Part shown: one piece after another, positions 54,166 to 63,540 of the stretch
How positions within the stretch are numbered: position 1 is the first letter of the stretch
Layout of the letters: each line of letters begins with the position of its first letter
Assembly (NCBI RefSeq): GCF_042310355.1
Contig: NZ_JBHJMR010000006.1
Span: 124,001 to 188,000, forward strand
Source: Wenzhouxiangella sp042310355
GTDB taxonomy: Bacteria > Pseudomonadota > Gammaproteobacteria > Xanthomonadales > Wenzhouxiangellaceae
DNA: 64,000 bases
Reading direction: 5' to 3'
Position numbers and translations under genes: made by a program
The notes under the pieces: generated by a model
Seen by the model: the letters and a program-made list of their open reading frames with translations, nothing else
What the model was told of the DNA's origin: nothing
Database searches by the model: none

Positions 54166-56427
54166 CTACCCGTCGGTCATTTCGCTCCAGATGTAGGGTC
54201 GGCCGGCCTGGTAGAGCTCCAGGCGGTGGCGCATCTGATCGTGCACGTCGACGGCGTCGGGCTGTTCCTGCCGGGTCCGTGTCAACGCGATATCGTGGTT
54301 TCGCAGCGCTGCCTCGAAGTCACCGTTGGCCGCCTGGCAGGCCGCCAGCGTGCTGTAGTGATAGGGATGCTGCTGATCGGTCCGCTCGAACAGGCGCTCG
54401 ATGATCGTCAGGCCGTCGGCCGGGTCTCGCTCAGCGCCCTGCTCCCCGGTGCACAACAGGTAAGCCAGGTCGTTTGCGGCCGAAACATGACCGGACTCGG
54501 CGCCGTTGCTCAGGGCTTCGATGGCCGCGGGGACATCACCGATGTCCCGGAGAAGGTGGTTGGCCAGCTGGTAATGGGCTTCCACGCTCCCCTGGGTGAT
54601 GGCCTGCCGGTACCAGCGTCGGGCTTCCTCGAACCCCTCGTCTTCATCCGACCCTTCCAGCGCGCGCTCGCCCAGGATCAGGCTGGCCGCCGCCCAGCCT
54701 TCCGCGCTCAAGCCCTCGAGCAGGCTGCCAGCCGTCTCGGGGTGATCGTCGAACGGGGGCACCTGGCGGAAGACCCGATCGATCTGCATGGCGATCTGCT
54801 CTCTATCGACTTCAGGTCCGACGAGGCCGGCCAGTTCGAGGGCGGGCGTGTCCGATTCGGGGTTGAGCTCGGGATGAAGCGCGTACAAGGCGATCATCCA
54901 GGCCGCCGCTTCGGTATCTCCGAAGTTCCAGGCGCTGAACAGCCAGGCGGCGGCCGCCGCGGGATCGATGTCGCCGGCGATGCCGCGCAAGCGGCGCTGC
55001 GCCAGGGCGCGCATGGCGATCAGCGAGCCGCCGTCGGCGGCTTCGTTCAGCCAGGCTTCGGCCTTCTGTTCTTGCTCGGTGTTGTCGCCGGAAGCCAGGA
55101 AAAGGCCCAGCAGGAACTGGGCTTCGGGCAGGCCGAGCTCGGCGGCCCGGTAAAGCAGGCTCATGCGCTGCTGCGGATCATCGGCGAGCAAGCGGCCCTT
55201 CAAGTGCAGCGCAAGGGGCAGGCCCTGGCGCGCGGCATGCTCGAGATGGGCTTCGACCGACGCGTCCAGCGGCGTATCGTCCGCGCTTGCCGCAATGGCG
55301 TTCGTCGCCAGCCGCAGGGCGGCCGCGCCGTTGTCGAGGCTGGCCGAGTGCTGGAAAAGTTCTTTCACCAGGGCGGCGCGCTCGCCTGGCAGCGGCCCAT
55401 GCGCCTCGCTCAGCACGTCGGCCAGGTAGTACAGCATGCGACCACGATCACTGAGCGCTGCGGCCCGATCCATGGCGGCCAGGACGTCCGAGTCCTCGTG
55501 CGACCGCCCCGCGCGGATCAGCATGGCGGCCTCGAACACGTGACCCTCGGCAATATCGCGCTCGATGAGATCGTCGGTGACCGCTTGCATCAGTGCCGGG
55601 TCGCAGGCGAGCTCGTCGTTGGTCAGGCACATCTCCATGAGCATCAGGCCGCCTCCGGCCTCACCGCCTTCCCAGGCGTGCTGCAGGGCTCGACGCGCCG
55701 GCACCGGGTGGAGTTCGCCGGATTCCAGGTCCATGTACAGATAGCCGGTCAGCGCCAGTGGGTCGCCGGCGATCGCGTCGGCTTCAAGGGCGGCGAACGC
55801 GAGGTTGCGCCGATCCGCCGGGTAAACCTGCGCGGGGTCGTCGACGCTCAGGCGCAGGATGGCGTCGAGCAGGTCGAAGTAGTAGCGGTTCTCCCGCCCT
55901 TGCGCGTCGACCATGGATGCCTCGACCAGCAGGTGACGCAGGCTGTCGAGGCTGAGTACGCGCATCCACTTGATCTCGAAGCCTCGCTCCGCGGCCAGTT
56001 CCGGAATGTCCCAGGCGTGAAGCACGCTGGCCGGCCACCAGGGCTCCGTGCTCTGACCGTCGCGAAATGCGTAAGCCACCAGGGCATCGATATTCTCGCG
56101 AGCCCGGTTCCGCCCGGCCGTATCACCGGTCAGGCCGGCGCAGTGTTCGGCCATGCGCCACATGCCAAGGTCCACCGGCACGCGTTCGAGGTAGTGCGCC
56201 AGGCCCGCGCGATGCTTTCGGCAGGCCGCCGCGTTCGGTTCCTCGTGCTCGAGCAGCTGGCTCAAGTGGATCTCCTCGTCGGGAACCTGCTCGACCGATG
56301 CGGCCGGCGTCAGGCCGTTCCAGAGATGTTCACCTTTTGATACCCGGGCATCGTGTCGCTGCGGCAGGGTGCTGCAGCCGGCCAGCAACAGGCTGGCCAG
56401 CGCGATGAGTCTGACAGTGGATGGCAT
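54166..56427 (-). CDS. Sel1-repeat outer-membrane lipoprotein
   Basis: 753 residues. Signal peptide MPSTVRLIALASLLLAGC with lipobox LAGC (Cys18). The first 300 residues are helical and unique (AACRKHRAGLAHYLERVPVD, GNLAFAALEADAIAGD-like). Sel1/TPR-like repeats follow, such as AAELGLPEAQFLLGLFLASG, AADGGSLIAMRALAQRRLRG, GFEEARRWYRQAITQGSVEA and NGAESGHVSAANDLAYLLCT. Such proteins scaffold periplasmic or surface complexes. No operon partner is apparent. The long opposite-strand frame is not real. Confidence 0.8.
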   Translation of the reverse strand: MPSTVRLIALASLLLAGCSTLPQRHDARVSKGEHLWNGLTPAASVEQVPDEEIHLSQLLEHEEPNAAACRKHRAGLAHYLERVPVDLGMWRMAEHCAGLTGDTAGRNRARENIDALVAYAFRDGQSTEPWWPASVLHAWDIPELAAERGFEIKWMRVLSLDSLRHLLVEASMVDAQGRENRYYFDLLDAILRLSVDDPAQVYPADRRNLAFAALEADAIAGDPLALTGYLYMDLESGELHPVPARRALQHAWEGGEAGGGLMLMEMCLTNDELACDPALMQAVTDDLIERDIAEGHVFEAAMLIRAGRSHEDSDVLAAMDRAAALSDRGRMLYYLADVLSEAHGPLPGERAALVKELFQHSASLDNGAAALRLATNAIAASADDTPLDASVEAHLEHAARQGLPLALHLKGRLLADDPQQRMSLLYRAAELGLPEAQFLLGLFLASGDNTEQEQKAEAWLNEAADGGSLIAMRALAQRRLRGIAGDIDPAAAAAWLFSAWNFGDTEAAAWMIALYALHPELNPESDTPALELAGLVGPEVDREQIAMQIDRVFRQVPPFDDHPETAGSLLEGLSAEGWAAASLILGERALEGSDEDEGFEEARRWYRQAITQGSVEAHYQLANHLLRDIGDVPAAIEALSNGAESGHVSAANDLAYLLCTGEQGAERDPADGLTIIERLFERTDQQHPYHYSTLAACQAANGDFEAALRNHDIALTRTRQEQPDAVDVHDQMRHRLELYQAGRPYIWSEMTDG

Positions 56428-56586
56428 GTTGGCAATCTGTATGTGTCCCCGCGAATCAGTATAGGCAAAAACCGCGATACCCGGCAATTTGCCCGGATGA
56501 CAGACCGGCAAGCGATGTGGAAGAGCGGGTGGGGGTGACGACAGTTAAACCGGTATCATGAGCGAATTACTGACGAGTTCCGAACC

Positions 56587-58515
56587 ATGTCTGATTCCCA
56601 CGACTCCGATAGTTTCGACGCGCTGGGCCTTCCCGCGGCACTGCTGGCCACGCTCTCGGAGCTCGGTTACGAGGCGCCGTCGCCGATCCAGGCCGCGACG
56701 ATTCCGGCGCTGTTGTCCGGGCGCGATGTGCTCGGTCAGGCCCAGACCGGGACCGGCAAGACGGCCGCTTTTGCGCTGCCCATCCTCGCCCGGTTGAAGC
56801 CCGGTGAGGCGCGCCCGGCCGCGCTGGTGCTGGCACCGACCCGCGAGCTGGCCATCCAGGTCGCGGAGGCTTTTCATCGTTACGCCAGCGGATTGCGCGG
56901 CTTCCACGTCCTGCCGATCTACGGGGGTCAGGCTTATGCGCCGCAGCTCAACGGGCTCAAGCGCGGACCCGATGTGGTCGTCGGCACGCCGGGACGCATC
57001 ATCGACCACCTGGGCAAGGGCACGCTCAGGATCGACCAGCTGCAGACCCTGGTTCTCGACGAGGCCGATGAAATGCTGCGCATGGGCTTCATCGATGACG
57101 TGCGCGAGGTCATGGAGCGAATCCCGGCGACCTGTCAGAAAGCGCTGTTTTCGGCAACCATGCCGAATCCGATCCGGCGCATCGCCGAGCGCCACATGAG
57201 CGATGCCGAGCACATCACGATCCGCTCGAAGACCACGACGGCGGCCAATATCCGGCAGCGCTACTGGGTCGTCAGCGGCCTGCACAAGCTCGATGCGCTG
57301 ACGCGCATTCTGGAAGTCGAGGAATTCGACGCCATGATCGTGTTCGCCCGCACGCGGGTCGCCACCGAGCAGCTCGCGCAGCGCCTGGAGGCGCGCGGTT
57401 TCTCGGCAGCGGCACTCAACGGCGACGTGCCGCAGAAGCAGCGCGAGCAGATCGTCGATCGCCTCAAGCGCGGCGAGATCGACATCCTGGCAGCCACCGA
57501 CGTCGCCGCCCGCGGTCTCGACGTCGAGCGCATCAGCCACGTCGTCAACTACGACATTCCCCACGACACGGAAGCCTACGTTCACCGCATCGGGCGCACC
57601 GGACGGGCCGGCCGCTCGGGACAGGCGATCCTGTTCGTGGCACCGCGCGAGCGCGGCATGCTGCGCGCCATCGAACGCGCCACGCGCCAGCCGATCGAGG
57701 CCATGACGCTGCCGACGGTCGGCGACGTCGAAGCGCGGCGCCTGGTTCGCTTCCAGGCGCGGGTCAAGGCCGCGCTGGAAAGCGACGAGCTGGATTCCGG
57801 CCGCGAGACCGTGCAGCAAAGCCTCGAAGCCATGGATGCATCCATCGAAGACCTGGCGGCCGCGCTGGCGCTGATCGCTCGCGAGAAATCCCACAAGCCG
57901 GGTGAAGACCCCGCGCCCGTCACCTTCGACGATCCGGATCCGGGACGGCGCGCGGACCGCGGCCGCGGGGCGCCCGGGCGCCGCGACGCCGGGCCACGCT
58001 CGGCCGGCGACGACGGCCTGGTCAGCTACCGCATCGAGGTCGGCGCCCGCCACGGCGTGAAGCCCGGGAATATCGTCGGCGCGGTCGCCAACGAGGCGGG
58101 GCTGGATGCCAGCCAGATCGGACGGATCGACATTCGCCCCGATTTCAGCATTGTCGACCTTCCCGCCAACCTCGCCCCGGAGACGCTCGAGCATCTACGT
58201 GGCGTGCGGGTCGCCAGCCAGCCGCTGCGGATCCGGCTCGATTCCGGCGAGCCCGGTGGATCCGCGCCCCGTTCGGAAGGGGCGGGGCGACCCCCTTCGG
58301 AGCCGAAGCGTTCGTTCGACAAGTTCGACCGGAAGGCAAAGGGCAAGTCGGGCGGAGCGCACAAGACCTTCGGGAAGAATAAACCGCGCGAGGAGGAAGA
58401 CAAGGGCAGCGCGACGCGATCCGATGCCGATGCACCGGCGGGGCCCCGCATGACGCGACCGGCCCGGACGCGCGCCGAACGCAAGGCCAAGTTCAAGTCC
58501 CGCAAAAAGCCGTAG
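56587..58515 (+). CDS. deaD: DEAD-box RNA helicase (DeaD/CsdA-like)
   Basis: 642 residues. All helicase motifs are present: Q motif (GYEAPSPIQAATIPALLSGR), AQTGTGKT, PTRELAIQ, TPGRIIDHL, DEAD (VLDEADEMLRMGF), SAT (FSATMP), then IVFARTR, ATDVAARGLD and HRIGRTGRAGR. Residues about 480-560 (LVSYRIEVGARHGVKPGNIV, then GAVANEAGLDASQIGRIDI) form the DbpA-type RNA-binding domain, followed by a basic tail (KSGGAHKTFGKNKPREEEDK). DeaD/CsdA acts in ribosome biogenesis and mRNA decay, especially in the cold. Length and domain order fit this group. Confidence 0.93.
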   Translation: MSDSHDSDSFDALGLPAALLATLSELGYEAPSPIQAATIPALLSGRDVLGQAQTGTGKTAAFALPILARLKPGEARPAALVLAPTRELAIQVAEAFHRYASGLRGFHVLPIYGGQAYAPQLNGLKRGPDVVVGTPGRIIDHLGKGTLRIDQLQTLVLDEADEMLRMGFIDDVREVMERIPATCQKALFSATMPNPIRRIAERHMSDAEHITIRSKTTTAANIRQRYWVVSGLHKLDALTRILEVEEFDAMIVFARTRVATEQLAQRLEARGFSAAALNGDVPQKQREQIVDRLKRGEIDILAATDVAARGLDVERISHVVNYDIPHDTEAYVHRIGRTGRAGRSGQAILFVAPRERGMLRAIERATRQPIEAMTLPTVGDVEARRLVRFQARVKAALESDELDSGRETVQQSLEAMDASIEDLAAALALIAREKSHKPGEDPAPVTFDDPDPGRRADRGRGAPGRRDAGPRSAGDDGLVSYRIEVGARHGVKPGNIVGAVANEAGLDASQIGRIDIRPDFSIVDLPANLAPETLEHLRGVRVASQPLRIRLDSGEPGGSAPRSEGAGRPPSEPKRSFDKFDRKAKGKSGGAHKTFGKNKPREEEDKGSATRSDADAPAGPRMTRPARTRAERKAKFKSRKKP

Positions 58516-58525
58516 CGGGATCCGC

Positions 58526-59062
58526 TCAGGCTTCACGCTCGCGGCGGGCGGCTTCGCGGCGCTTTTCGCGAGCCCGGTGTCGGCGGCGGTGCCAGACTTC
58601 GGAGATGCCCAGCGACGCGAAATAGCCGAGCAGGGCGATCGGGAGGGCGATCAGGGCCGTGCCCAGGGCCGTGTTCAGCAGCCTGATCAGCGCGTCGCCC
58701 ACCAGGTCGCTGCTCTGGAACAGCTCCCGCACCCAGGATCCGAACAGCCATTCGCCCAGCTCGTGGTAGGCAAAGACCATCGGCGGAAGGGTGAAGGGGT
58801 TGCTGACCCAGGAGATGGCGAACGCGGCCGGAAAATTGCCGCGCACCAGCAAGCAGCCGGCCAGCATCATGATCGTCTGCAGCCCGACCGTCGGGGTCAG
58901 GCCGACCAGCAGGCCGATGCCGATGCCGCGCGCGATGGGTTCGCGCTTGAAAGTCAGGCAACCGGAGCGTCGCAGCCATTGGCGCACGCGCCGGCTGGTG
59001 CGGCCCGGGCCTTCTCCGGTGGCCATTTGGCGACGGTGACTGAGGAGGAATTTCTTGAACAC
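58526..59062 (-). CDS. DUF2062 family membrane protein
   Basis: 178 residues with GTG start. The central segment GIGIGLLVGLTPTVGLQTIM, then FAISWVSNPFTLPPMVFAYH is the DUF2062 signature (two re-entrant or helical hairpins). A third hydrophobic segment (LNTALGTALIALPIALLGYF) and a highly basic C-terminus follow (RRRHRAREKRREAARRERE). It is an inner-membrane protein of unknown function. It converges on the helicase gene with a 10-bp gap. Confidence 0.9.
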   Translation of the reverse strand: MFKKFLLSHRRQMATGEGPGRTSRRVRQWLRRSGCLTFKREPIARGIGIGLLVGLTPTVGLQTIMMLAGCLLVRGNFPAAFAISWVSNPFTLPPMVFAYHELGEWLFGSWVRELFQSSDLVGDALIRLLNTALGTALIALPIALLGYFASLGISEVWHRRRHRAREKRREAARREREA

Positions 59063-59101
59063 TGGCTGCCAGGGACACGGCTTACCGCGACGCGAAGCGT
59101 T

Positions 59102-59151
59102 CTAGTGTACCCCGTCCCTCGGTTTGTAACTTATAAAGTGCGCTCGAGCCG
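59102..59151 (+). repeat. Extra left end of the MITE at 59209
   Basis: CTAGTGTACCCCGTCCCTCG continues to TTATAAAGTGCGCTCGAGCC, aligning over about 50 bp with 59209-59258 (CTAGTGTGCCCCGTCACTCA...). It is an older, more diverged copy of the same element end in direct orientation. Confidence 0.75.
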
Positions 59152-59208
59152 ATCGCTTGCGGCCTTGGTCAGACGGGTCGTTTGTCTTGACACCAGGCCG
59201 GTCTCGCC

Positions 59209-59479
59209 CTAGTGTGCCCCGTCACTCATTCTGTAGCTTATGGAGTGCGCCTGAGCCGACAGTGCAAGGCGCGACCCGCAGTGAATGGTGGGGCCCTTTA
59301 CAAGGGGCGCAACGCCGCAATGTCGGTTCAGGCGCGCTCCCGAAGGGCGAGCCGGAAAGCATTCATCTGCGGCGTTCTGTCTCTTGAAAATGGCACCACC
59401 ATTCCCTGCGAGACAGGCCTTGCAGCTAAACGCTTTCCGACTCGCTCTAAGTTACAGAATGAGTGACGGGGCACACTAG
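59209..59479. mobile_element. MITE-like element with 32-bp terminal inverted repeats
   Basis: Left TIR 59209-59240 and right TIR 59448-59479 are inverted with one mismatch, beginning CTAGTGTGCCCCGTCACTCA. The 271-bp element has no coding frame. Its outer TAGTGTGCC resembles the end of the 39167 element (TAGTGGGCC), suggesting related transposases. Gap 59063-59557 contains this element, the partial copy at 59102-59151, and little else. Confidence 0.88.
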
Positions 59480-59557
59480 CTTGCTCCGCATCCAAAACCC
59501 ATCCATCCGGGTGGGAAATCCGATCAAGGGGCTGGAATTGCGCAACGGGAGTCTGCC

Positions 59558-59908
59558 ATGTGCAAGCGCCGCCATATCGCCGTGGTCTGGACCATGGCTC
59601 TATCCGCCGCCTGGGCGGCCCACCTGAACGCGTCCGACGCCATTGCGCCCGCCATCGAATGCGAGGCCCGACCCGGCTACCATCTGTGCCAGGCCCGATC
59701 CGAGGCCGAGGAAGACGAGCTGCAACACGAGTGGTCCGTTTCCGGAGACCTGGCCCTCAACCTCGCTTCCGGCCCGATGGCCAGTGTCCGCTGCGAGGAA
59801 GGCCAGTCCGGCCTGCTGCGGCTGCGGACCCGCGGCCCGAGCTGGCAGGCCAGGGTCTGCGTGGCAATTGAATGTGGGGAAGAAGAAATTCTGGACTGCC
59901 CCGGCTGA
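59558..59908 (+). CDS. Small secreted cysteine-containing protein
   Basis: 116 residues. Signal peptide (RRHIAVVWTMALSAAWAAHL) after GGGAG. The mature part has ECEARPGYHLCQARSEAEED, then VRCEEGQSGLLRLRTRGPSW and ARVCVAIECGEEEILDCPG: six Cys suggest disulfides in a compact domain. I do not recognise the family. No neighbour suggests its role. Confidence 0.65.
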   Translation: MCKRRHIAVVWTMALSAAWAAHLNASDAIAPAIECEARPGYHLCQARSEAEEDELQHEWSVSGDLALNLASGPMASVRCEEGQSGLLRLRTRGPSWQARVCVAIECGEEEILDCPG

Positions 59909-60193
59909 GTTCGCCCCGCGACCGTTGCGTCGCAGCCGTTTCTTTCTGGCCCGAAGCGAATCGTGTTGAGCACGAAAACGCTTGAACTCGGGCAGTGGAA
60001 ATCTTAGTGTTTGCTTCTCGGTGAGCACGCCGCCGCCGAGGGCCGGGCAGGGGCTTTTCCACTTGCGTGAGGGCGGCATGGCAATCATGGCAAGCGCGAC
60101 AATCGAGCATCAGCGGGCGGTCGTCATGCGGCAGCCGATGCGCCGGGCGCACGCCAGGCTGAAGCCGCTCGTTTGCATTGACCGGATGGCGCC

Positions 60194-61519
60194 GTGAAGT
60201 CCATTTCCAGCACGGCGTTCGCCCTGTTCGGGGCGGCGCTGATCGCGATCAGCTACGGCCTGGCCCGCTTCGCGTTCGGGCTCTTCGTGCCCCCCATCCG
60301 CGCCGAGCTCGAGCTGACGCCGCAAGTCATCGGGACGATCGGCGCGCTTCCGCTGATCAGTTTCGTGCTGGCCACGCTGGTTGCGCCGTTCGTGGCGGAC
60401 CGTTTCGGTGCGCGCAACACGGCGGTGCTCTCCGGATGTTTCGGTGTTTTCGGGCTGGCGCTGATCAGCCTGGCCGGTGGCCCGCTCTCGCTTGGAGCGG
60501 GCGTGTTCGCCTGCGGAATCTGCACCGGCTTGATGATGCCCGCGCTGACGGCCGCCATGCAGGCGCTCGTCGGGCGCGCGGTGCATGGGCGGGTGAGTTC
60601 GGTCATGAACGCGGGCACCAGCATCGGTGTCATCTTCGCCGTGCCGACGGTCCTGTTCCTGGCCGGCGCCTGGCGTTTGGCGTACGGCTCCTTTGCGGTG
60701 GTGGCGGGCATCGGTGTCGTTGCCGCCTGGTATTTCATTCCCTCGGTCTCGCGCGTCGTGCCGGCGAGCGCCGCGCCGCCGACACCGATCAGCGCGTTGC
60801 AATGGTCGCGTCTGTTCCGGCTGTCCCTGTTCGGTTTCGCGATGGGTTTCGTGTCCGCGGCGTACTGGATCTTTGCCCCCGATCTGGCCATCACCCTCGG
60901 CGCCCTGCCACCGGGTGCAACCGGTTGGCTGTGGCTGGCAGTCGGTGTCGCCGGCCTCGGCGGTGCCGTGGTGGCCGACCTGGCCGATCGCAACAATCCG
61001 CCCATCACGCATGCGCTGATGCTGATGATGCTGGCCGCGAGCCTGGCCTTGCTCGCGGCAAGCCCCGGCCAGATCGTGCTGGCGTCGTTTTCCGCCCTGG
61101 TCTTCGGGCTGGCCTACATGAGTCTGACGGGGCTTTACCTGATGACCGGCATCCGGCTCTTGCCGGGGCGGCTGTCGATGGGGCCGGTGCTCCCGTTTCT
61201 GGCCTGCGCGCTGGGGCAGGCGGCCGGCTCGCCGATCGTCGGCGTGCTGGTGGACGAATTCGGCTATGCCGATGCATTCGCCATGTTCGCCGCGATCGGG
61301 ATCGTGGTGGCGCTGTTGTCTCCCTTCTATCCGCGCTATATCGAGCACGAGGCCGAGGAAGAGGAGCCGGAGGACGATACCGGCCTTCAGGCGGCGTACG
61401 ACAACCAGCTCCTCGACGAGGAAGGCGAGCCGTTCAGCTACGCCGCGGCAGCAGTCGAGACGGAAGCCGAAATGGAAGCGGGCAGTGAATCCGAGGCGGT
61501 GGAAGGCAAGGCCTCGTGA
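60194..61519 (+). CDS. MFS transporter
   Basis: 441 residues, GTG start. Twelve hydrophobic segments can be followed, beginning ALFGAALIAISYGLARFAFG and LIGTIGALPLISFVLATLVA-like. The conserved loop 2-3 motif is seen as DRFGARNTAV, and the region GRVSSVMNAGTSIGVIFAVP is helix 5. The tail (residues about 390-441) is acidic (EHEAEEEEPEDDTGLQAAYD). It is a general major facilitator of the YbfB/CynX-like style. Substrate unknown. The SDR gene follows after 72 bp on the same strand and may be co-transcribed. Confidence 0.88.
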   Translation: MKSISSTAFALFGAALIAISYGLARFAFGLFVPPIRAELELTPQVIGTIGALPLISFVLATLVAPFVADRFGARNTAVLSGCFGVFGLALISLAGGPLSLGAGVFACGICTGLMMPALTAAMQALVGRAVHGRVSSVMNAGTSIGVIFAVPTVLFLAGAWRLAYGSFAVVAGIGVVAAWYFIPSVSRVVPASAAPPTPISALQWSRLFRLSLFGFAMGFVSAAYWIFAPDLAITLGALPPGATGWLWLAVGVAGLGGAVVADLADRNNPPITHALMLMMLAASLALLAASPGQIVLASFSALVFGLAYMSLTGLYLMTGIRLLPGRLSMGPVLPFLACALGQAAGSPIVGVLVDEFGYADAFAMFAAIGIVVALLSPFYPRYIEHEAEEEEPEDDTGLQAAYDNQLLDEEGEPFSYAAAAVETEAEMEAGSESEAVEGKAS

Positions 61520-61591
61520 TGTGCGATCGGGCCCTTGCAACGCGGGCGAGAAACTGGTGTCCTCTCGCTTACACACCTGAAGGAAGTGCCC

Positions 61592-62419
61592 ATGTCGGGT
61601 CTTATCGTCGTTATCGGGTCGGGATCGATCGGGCAGGCCATCGCCCGTCGTGTGAGTGCCGGCAAGAAGGTGCTGCTGGCCGACCTGCAGCGTGACAACG
61701 CCGAATCGGTCGCGCAAGTGATGGGCGATGCCGGGTTCGAGGTGCATCCGACAACCGTCGACGTCAGCTCCCGGGCATCGGTCGAAGCGCTGGTCCAGGA
61801 GGCCAGGGGGCTCGGTGACATCACCGGGGTCATCCATTCCGCCGGCGTCTCACCCTCGAGCGCCTCCCCGGCGCTGATCTTCAAGGTGGATCTTTACGGC
61901 ACGGCGGTGGTGCTCGAGGCTTTCGGTGACGCGATCGCGCGTGGCGGATCCGGTCTGGTCGTTTCCTCCCAGGCGGGGCATCGTCTCGAAGCGCTGCCGC
62001 AGGAGCAGACCAGGGCATTGGCGACGACGCCGGCTGACGAGCTGCTCGACCTCGACATGCTCCAGCCTGATCGCGTGACGGATTCGCTCCGGGCCTACCA
62101 GATCGCGAAACGGGGTAGCTCGCTGCGCGTGCAGGCCGAGGCCGTTCGGTGGGCGCGGCGCGGCGCGCGGGTCAATGCCATCAGTCCCGGGATCGTGGTC
62201 ACGCCGCTTTCGAGGCGGGAACTGAGTGGCCCGCACAGGCAGCAATACGACCGCATGATCGAGGTGTGCGCGGCCAGACGCGCTGGCACCCCGGATGAAG
62301 TCGGCTCGGTTGGGGCCCTCCTGATGGGCCCGGAAGGCCAGTTCATCTCCGGCAGCGATTTCCTCATGGACGGCGGCGTCACCGCGGCCCATTGGTACGG
62401 CGAACTGGCGCCGGACTAG
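61592..62419 (+). CDS. Short-chain dehydrogenase/reductase
   Basis: 275 residues. LIVVIGSGSIGQAIARRVSA is the NAD(P)-binding turn, with the less common G-S-G-S-I-G form; VIHSAGVSPSSASPALIFKV replaces NNAG; the catalytic pair is Y-x-x-x-K in AYQIAKRGSSL; then NAISPGIVVTPLSRRELSGP, and GQFISGSDFLMDGGVTAAHW at the end. GAAGGAAG precedes the ATG. A cytoplasmic oxidoreductase of unknown substrate, lying just after the MFS gene. Confidence 0.9.
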   Translation: MSGLIVVIGSGSIGQAIARRVSAGKKVLLADLQRDNAESVAQVMGDAGFEVHPTTVDVSSRASVEALVQEARGLGDITGVIHSAGVSPSSASPALIFKVDLYGTAVVLEAFGDAIARGGSGLVVSSQAGHRLEALPQEQTRALATTPADELLDLDMLQPDRVTDSLRAYQIAKRGSSLRVQAEAVRWARRGARVNAISPGIVVTPLSRRELSGPHRQQYDRMIEVCAARRAGTPDEVGSVGALLMGPEGQFISGSDFLMDGGVTAAHWYGELAPD

Positions 62420-62483
62420 GCCGCGGCGAGGCGATTCAGTCCGCACGGATGGTGTATTATCTCCAGCTACAAGGAGGCCGCTC

Positions 62484-63482
62484 GTGGCTTTCCGGGGAAG
62501 TCTTCTGCAAGAGGGAATCAATATGCGATCAACTGGACTTGATCACGCTTCGGGAGTGATCATCGCGGGCTGTTTTGCCTTCATGAGCCTGGTATCCGGC
62601 TCCGCCATGGCCCAGGAACTTCTGGCCTCCACGGGTGGGGGCGGAGGCGGCTCCGTCGATGCGGGATCGATCGTGCTGGTCGATACCGGTGACGCCAGCG
62701 GAACCGTCCTGTCGACACCGTACAACGGCACCGGCATGCCCGGCATCGCCTTCGCCAACGATGGCCGGCTCTACGCGGTCACCGGCGTCAACAATGGCGA
62801 GGTCGATACCGCGCAGCTGCTGGAACTCGATCCGGCGACCGGCGATCTCATCAGCGTCGTGGGCGATCTGTTCGACGATAGCGGCAACGGCTGCGCCTTC
62901 ATGGACATCAGCTTCCACCCGAACACGGGCGAATTGTATGCCATGGTGGCCAACAACTCCGCCATCGGTACCCGCTGCGGGGTCGGTGGCGGCTCGGGCG
63001 GCTACCTTGCCACGATCGACCTCGCCACGACCGAGTACACCATCATCGGGCGGGATCCATCGTTTGATAATGTATCGGGCGGTATCGCCTTCGCACCCGA
63101 CGGTACGCTCTATTTCTCTCCGGCCTGGGAAAGTTCGCAGGAGCTGCACATCCTGGATATTGCCGACGGAACCGTCGCCTCGTCCATCGCGCTTTCGGAA
63201 GACAGGGCCTTCACCGGACTGGCCTGGCACCCGTCGGAGAACCTGCTCTATGCCGGATACGATTGGTCGAATAGCGAAAGGACGCTGTCGACGATTGATC
63301 CTTCCGACGGCACGATCGTCAACATCGGTACAACCGAGGATCGTGTCCTGATGGGCCTGGCATTCCGGGGGCAGCCGCCGCAGGCTCCGGCCCTGGCGGT
63401 TCCGGCATTCTCCGGATCGGCATCGCTGGTCCTGATGATGCTGATCGCGCTGTTCGGGCTGGTCATCGTCCGCCGGTTCTGA
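62484..63482 (+). CDS. Secreted propeller-like protein with hydrophobic C-terminal sorting tail
   Basis: 332 residues from GTG 62484, which has a perfect AAGGAGG six bases upstream (ATG 62523 is an alternative). The signal peptide extends to about residue 44 (GVIIAGCFAFMSLVSGSAMA). The mature part has propeller-like repeats: GIAFANDGRLYAVTGVNNGE, LELDPATGDLISVVGD, ISFHPNTGELYAMVA, GIAFAPDGTLYFSPAW and LAWHPSENLLYAGYDW. The C-terminus PALAVPAFSGSASLVLMMLI, then ALFGLVIVRRF has a Pro-containing motif, a helix and an Arg pair, as in IPTL/PEP-CTERM proteins. A strong terminator follows. Confidence 0.82.
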   Translation: MAFRGSLLQEGINMRSTGLDHASGVIIAGCFAFMSLVSGSAMAQELLASTGGGGGGSVDAGSIVLVDTGDASGTVLSTPYNGTGMPGIAFANDGRLYAVTGVNNGEVDTAQLLELDPATGDLISVVGDLFDDSGNGCAFMDISFHPNTGELYAMVANNSAIGTRCGVGGGSGGYLATIDLATTEYTIIGRDPSFDNVSGGIAFAPDGTLYFSPAWESSQELHILDIADGTVASSIALSEDRAFTGLAWHPSENLLYAGYDWSNSERTLSTIDPSDGTIVNIGTTEDRVLMGLAFRGQPPQAPALAVPAFSGSASLVLMMLIALFGLVIVRRF

Positions 63483-63506
63483 TCCCGCCGGTTCAACCCG
63501 AATCGA

Positions 63507-63540
63507 CCCGCCCCGGCATGACGCCGGGGCGGGTTTTTTA
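63507..63540 (+). terminator. Rho-independent terminator
   Basis: CCCGCCCCGGC (63507-63517) pairs with GCCGGGGCGGG (63523-63533), followed by TTTTTT. It ends the propeller-like gene and lies between convergent genes. Confidence 0.92.

Noticed and set aside
54226..56340. 704-residue plus-strand frame opposite the Sel1 lipoprotein
   Set aside because: It lacks ribosome site and any family motif, and the minus strand has a lipobox and Sel1 repeats. Long antisense frames are common in GC-rich genes.
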